This document shows, piece after piece, positions 15,697 through 17,379 of a stretch of DNA of 17,379 bases. The notes beneath the pieces are model-generated. The model did no database searches. It was not told where the DNA came from and saw only the letters and a program-made list of their open reading frames with translations. The position numbers and the translations under genes were made by a program. How positions within the stretch are numbered: position 1 is the first letter of the stretch; each line of letters begins with the position of its first letter. Origin of the DNA: Candidatus Sumerlaeota bacterium (GTDB lineage: Bacteria; Sumerlaeota; Sumerlaeia; JAFGJS01); contig JAFGJS010000040.1 in the NCBI GenBank assembly GCA_016928995.1, positions 1 through 17,379 of the forward strand, read 5' to 3'.

Positions 15697-15727
15697 TTCT
15701 CGATGTCCTCGGTGTACTCTGTGGTGA
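15697..15727 (-). repeat. Inverted copy of the CACCACAGAG repeat
   Basis: On the minus strand this reads TCACCACAGAGTACACCGAG and then GACATCGAGA. It matches the plus-strand copy at 13685-13716 over the first eleven bases and at most CAC/GAG positions after. It is followed by a T-rich run (GATTTTTTTT on plus, 15726-15735). With the other copy it brackets the exonuclease gene in inverted orientation. Confidence 0.6.
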
Positions 15728-15745
15728 TTTTTTTTAAGTTTGCGT

Positions 15746-15764
15746 CACGGGCGTCCCGCCCGTG
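15746..15764. repeat. GC-rich palindrome CACGGGCG-TCC-CGCCCGTG
   Basis: CACGGGCG at 15746-15753 pairs perfectly with CGCCCGTG at 15757-15764 across TCC. It is the exact reverse complement of the palindrome in the copy at 16163-16248 and, with one change, of that in the copy at 15800-15886. It is therefore a REP-like unit in the opposite orientation. A second inverted pair, GTGTAAA (15762-15768) and TTTACAC (15788-15794), overlaps its edge. Confidence 0.7.
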
Positions 15765-15799
15765 TAAAATTATACTATCATAAATACTTTACACTTGAT

Positions 15800-15886
15800 C
15801 TGCGGTGTATGGATTATCGTGGCATGGGCATCTTGCCCATGCTTATTGTAAAGAGATAAAAACACAGGCGGGACGCCCGTGCCACG
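15800..15886 (+). repeat. Composite palindromic repeat, copy 1
   Basis: This 87-base unit holds two hairpins: GCATGGGCA-TCT-TGCCCATGC and CACAGGCG-GGA-CGCCCGTG, joined by an AT-rich spacer (CTTATTGTAAAGAGATAAAA). It is repeated at 16163-16248 in the same direction with about four differences. The first hairpin is perfect; the second has one mismatch (CACAGGCG rather than CACGGGCG). The format fits REP/BIME-type elements, probably mobilised in trans. Confidence 0.75.
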
Positions 15887-16162
15887 TTAATGCGCATGCG
15901 GCGCCTTGCGCCAATGGCTGCCTGTTTTGATCGCCGGCGGCGCGCCAGCATCAAGGGCTTACATGACCAAAACACTGATGTGCGATCTCTCCCGGATGAC
16001 GATACCCTGGCGGCCGGACCGCACCGAGCCCCGAGCGATCAAAAGACGGCCGAAAAACTATCAACGCTTGACAAAACCGAGGCGTCAATTTAAGGAATGC
16101 ATGCATCGAAATCACTATGCCAAAGGCTTAACTTAGTGCCATTCTTGGCTATCTCCGTAATT

Positions 16163-16248
16163 CTGCGGTGTATGGATTATTGTGGCATGGGCATCTTGCC
16201 CATGCTTATTGTAAGGAGATAAAACACGGGCGGGACGCCCGTGCCACG
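16163..16248 (+). repeat. Composite palindromic repeat, copy 2
   Basis: This 86-base copy differs from the one at 15800-15886 by three substitutions and a one-base deletion. Here both hairpins are perfect (GCATGGGCA/TGCCCATGC and CACGGGCG/CGCCCGTG). The copies lie 276 bases apart with unrelated sequence between, and both keep the preceding CTGCGGTGTATGGATTA, so the repeated unit is longer than the hairpins alone. Confidence 0.75.
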
Positions 16249-16433
16249 ATATCCGGCCAATAGATGTCTCATCGGCCTTTCAGGTCCGAACAAAGCAAGA
16301 TCGAAAAGTCTCAGCGGCGAAAGGATCGGCAAAAAGAAAGCGAAAACGGGCGAAGCAAACATCCTTCAAACCCGGCGGGAAAATCTGCGTTTTTCCCTTG
16401 AACTATCTTAGCATAGATGTCCCCGTAATTAAA

Positions 16434-16640
16434 TCATGGCCGTTTTTTTTTCATGAACCTTAAAGCATAGTATGTAAATAAATTTATACCATATGATATG
16501 ATGAGAATTAACGGAACAAGATAAATTGCCGAATTGTATGAATAACCGTATTTTCTTAAAAGCAAATACAAACCAATGCCGACAATACATAATGACACTA
16601 TGATTGCGACAATAATCTGTATTTTGCGATAGTTTTTCAT
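16434..16640 (-). CDS. Small membrane protein with two predicted helices
   Basis: This 68-residue product has a basic MKNYRK start, a hydrophobic helix at about 8-28, a short polar turn (RKYGYSYNSA), a second helix at about 39-58 and a basic KKKRP tail. It is therefore probably an inner membrane protein with both ends inside. AAGGAG ends at 16647, 6 bases before the ATG at 16640, and overlaps the stop codon of the gene upstream (16652), so translation may be coupled. The gene is AT-rich like its partner and unlike the rest of the window. I recognise no family. Confidence 0.7.
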   Translation of the reverse strand: MKNYRKIQIIVAIIVSLCIVGIGLYLLLRKYGYSYNSAIYLVPLILIISYGINLFTYYALRFMKKKRP

Positions 16641-16651
16641 TGTCCGCTCCT

Positions 16652-17284
16652 TTACTCAGAATTCTCTAGATGTTGCACGAATAGCTCCGGCCCTACACTT
16701 GTTAACATTGACCATATAAACCAAACTATCGTTGCCGCACCGGTCGTACTGATATAACTCGGAATACTCACATACGACCCATTATATGCCCTCTCCGGGG
16801 GAACAGTTTCCATCCAGGAAACCATCCCTGGAACAGCACGTACAGCCGGATGAAGACTTTGCCTAACCCATAGCCGCTTTCCTGTTGAGATTAGAACAAC
16901 AAAGCTTCGAGATGATTTGATTTCCCAAGCGGTATTAGCACCTGGTGGTAAAATTCCTGTATCCAAAAAGAATAAATCCATACCAGCCTCATCAATTTGG
17001 GGCATCAACATAATTCTCGTAATCAACATGGAAAACGTAGCAATTAATGTTGTCAATAACCGTATGGGAGAAAGAAAATTAAGTGCCCCCCAATGCATGC
17101 TTCTACGCGAAACCTGGGGCCATGATGCAATTAAGCTTCCATGTTGTCTAGCCTGCAGTAATCTTTTGTATTCAATTATATGAAACAACAATCCTTTATC
17201 ATTAAGAGATTCCGAAGCAGTATAATCAATGAATAGACCAACTGTAGCGAGAAGGGGGAGTGACATTTTCATTTCCATATCCAT
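16652..17284 (-). CDS. Uncharacterised membrane-associated protein
   Basis: This 210-residue frame has hydrophobic stretches near 8-20, 76-95 (LLTTLIATFSMLITRIML) and 182-196 (ATIVWFIWSML), with a polar middle part (100-170) that may face outside. The start is unsure: the ATG at 17284 lacks a ribosome binding site, and three more ATGs follow within seven codons. The N-terminus may have been altered, since a transposon-like end begins within about 10 bases upstream. The arrangement of one helix and an outer domain slightly recalls ExbD/TolR-like proteins, but I would not assign it. It overlaps the ribosome binding site of the 68-residue gene downstream, so the two are probably co-expressed. 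The composition (about 43% GC by eye) suggests transfer. Confidence 0.6.
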   Translation of the reverse strand: MDMEMKMSLPLLATVGLFIDYTASESLNDKGLLFHIIEYKRLLQARQHGSLIASWPQVSRRSMHWGALNFLSPIRLLTTLIATFSMLITRIMLMPQIDEAGMDLFFLDTGILPPGANTAWEIKSSRSFVVLISTGKRLWVRQSLHPAVRAVPGMVSWMETVPPERAYNGSYVSIPSYISTTGAATIVWFIWSMLTSVGPELFVQHLENSE

Positions 17285-17290
17285 AGATCT

Positions 17291-17379
17291 AACAGCCCGT
17301 TGAAAAAGTCATTTTCGGGGCAAACCTTGATGCTGGTTTTCAGATCTATTCAGGCAAACGAGTCAAGGAGCGTGAGCGA
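17291..17379. mobile_element. Possible insertion-sequence end at window edge
   Basis: AACAGCCCGTTGAAAAAGTC at 17291-17310 resembles the terminal inverted repeats of several insertion-sequence families (ends with TTTTTCAACGGGCTG). The rest of the stretch has no gene in view. AGATCT appears at 17285-17290 and again at 17342-17347. The element, if real, continues beyond the window, so neither family nor orientation can be set. Confidence 0.35.

Larger units (their letters stand above)
15494..16433. other. Gene-free repeat-rich region
   Basis: No credible gene was found in about 940 bases. Short open frames at 15890-16136 (plus) and 16177-16362 (minus) lack ribosome binding sites. The minus one reads RGTGVPPV and MGKMPMPQ, the typical spurious translation of the palindromic repeats listed separately. 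Stretches 15500-15690, 15887-16162 and 16249-16433 hold nothing I can name. The promoter of the exonuclease gene should be in the first 150 bases but was not recognised. Confidence 0.6.

Noticed and set aside
16177-16362. 61-codon minus-strand frame with RGTGVPPV and MGKMPMPQ
   Set aside because: This is the translation of the composite palindromic repeat, seen as spurious ORFs in many such genomes.

Overview
The window looks like a chromosomal segment from a bacterium of the PVC superphylum or a close relative (Lentisphaerota, Kiritimatiellota, Verrucomicrobiota or Planctomycetota). This is inferred from four things: an ECF sigma factor paired with a FecR-type membrane anti-sigma that carries an extracytoplasmic LamG domain; several secreted LamG/concanavalin-like proteins; long TPR proteins; and intergenic repeats of the type CACCACAGAG..CACAGAG and CACGGGCGGGACGCCCGTG, which are common in such genomes. 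No rRNA, tRNA or CRISPR array was seen. A species cannot be named from sequence alone.

Layout. At 1-371 (minus) is the 5' part of a secreted LamG-like protein; upstream of it lies a cluster of LacI-type operator-like palindromes (539-664). At 730-3006 (minus) an ECF sigma factor is followed by its FecR-LamG anti-sigma, with a possible ECF-type promoter in front (3040-3065). An AT-rich gap follows and holds a 99-bp MITE-like element (3504-3602). At 3757-6681 (plus) are two secreted proteins: an Ig-like plus DUF1349-like concanavalin protein, and a LamG protein whose C-terminus resembles a thioredoxin fold without cysteines. At 6789-8664 (plus) are an uncharacterised protein with a faint resemblance to dual-OB domains and a membrane-anchored calcineurin-like phosphoesterase with unusual metal-site residues.

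From 13522 down to 8768 (minus) runs a probable four-gene operon: an Lrp/AsnC regulator, an exported thioredoxin-like/TPR protein whose CxxC is replaced by NSNS, a large membrane-anchored TPR protein, and a secreted SGNH hydrolase. At 14075-15493 (minus) is a YprB-like DEDD exonuclease with TPRs. It is bracketed by inverted copies of the CACCACAGAG repeat and followed by a perfect 18-bp hairpin. The stretch 15494-16433 has no convincing gene and is mostly interspersed repeats, including an 87-bp composite palindromic element in two direct copies. The right end (16434-17284, minus) carries two AT-richer genes for small membrane proteins, and the last ~90 bases resemble a transposon end.

How the genes may work together (inference): sigma and FecR-LamG form a cell-surface signalling pair. 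Its outer LamG domain resembles the domains of nearby secreted proteins, so a shared ligand is plausible. The Lrp/thioredoxin/TPR/SGNH group may be a cell-envelope module. No known defence system, secretion system or biosynthetic cluster is complete here. The most distinctive signals are the two cysteine-less thioredoxin-like domains, the LamG sharing between sensor and secreted proteins, and the dense repeat landscape at the right.
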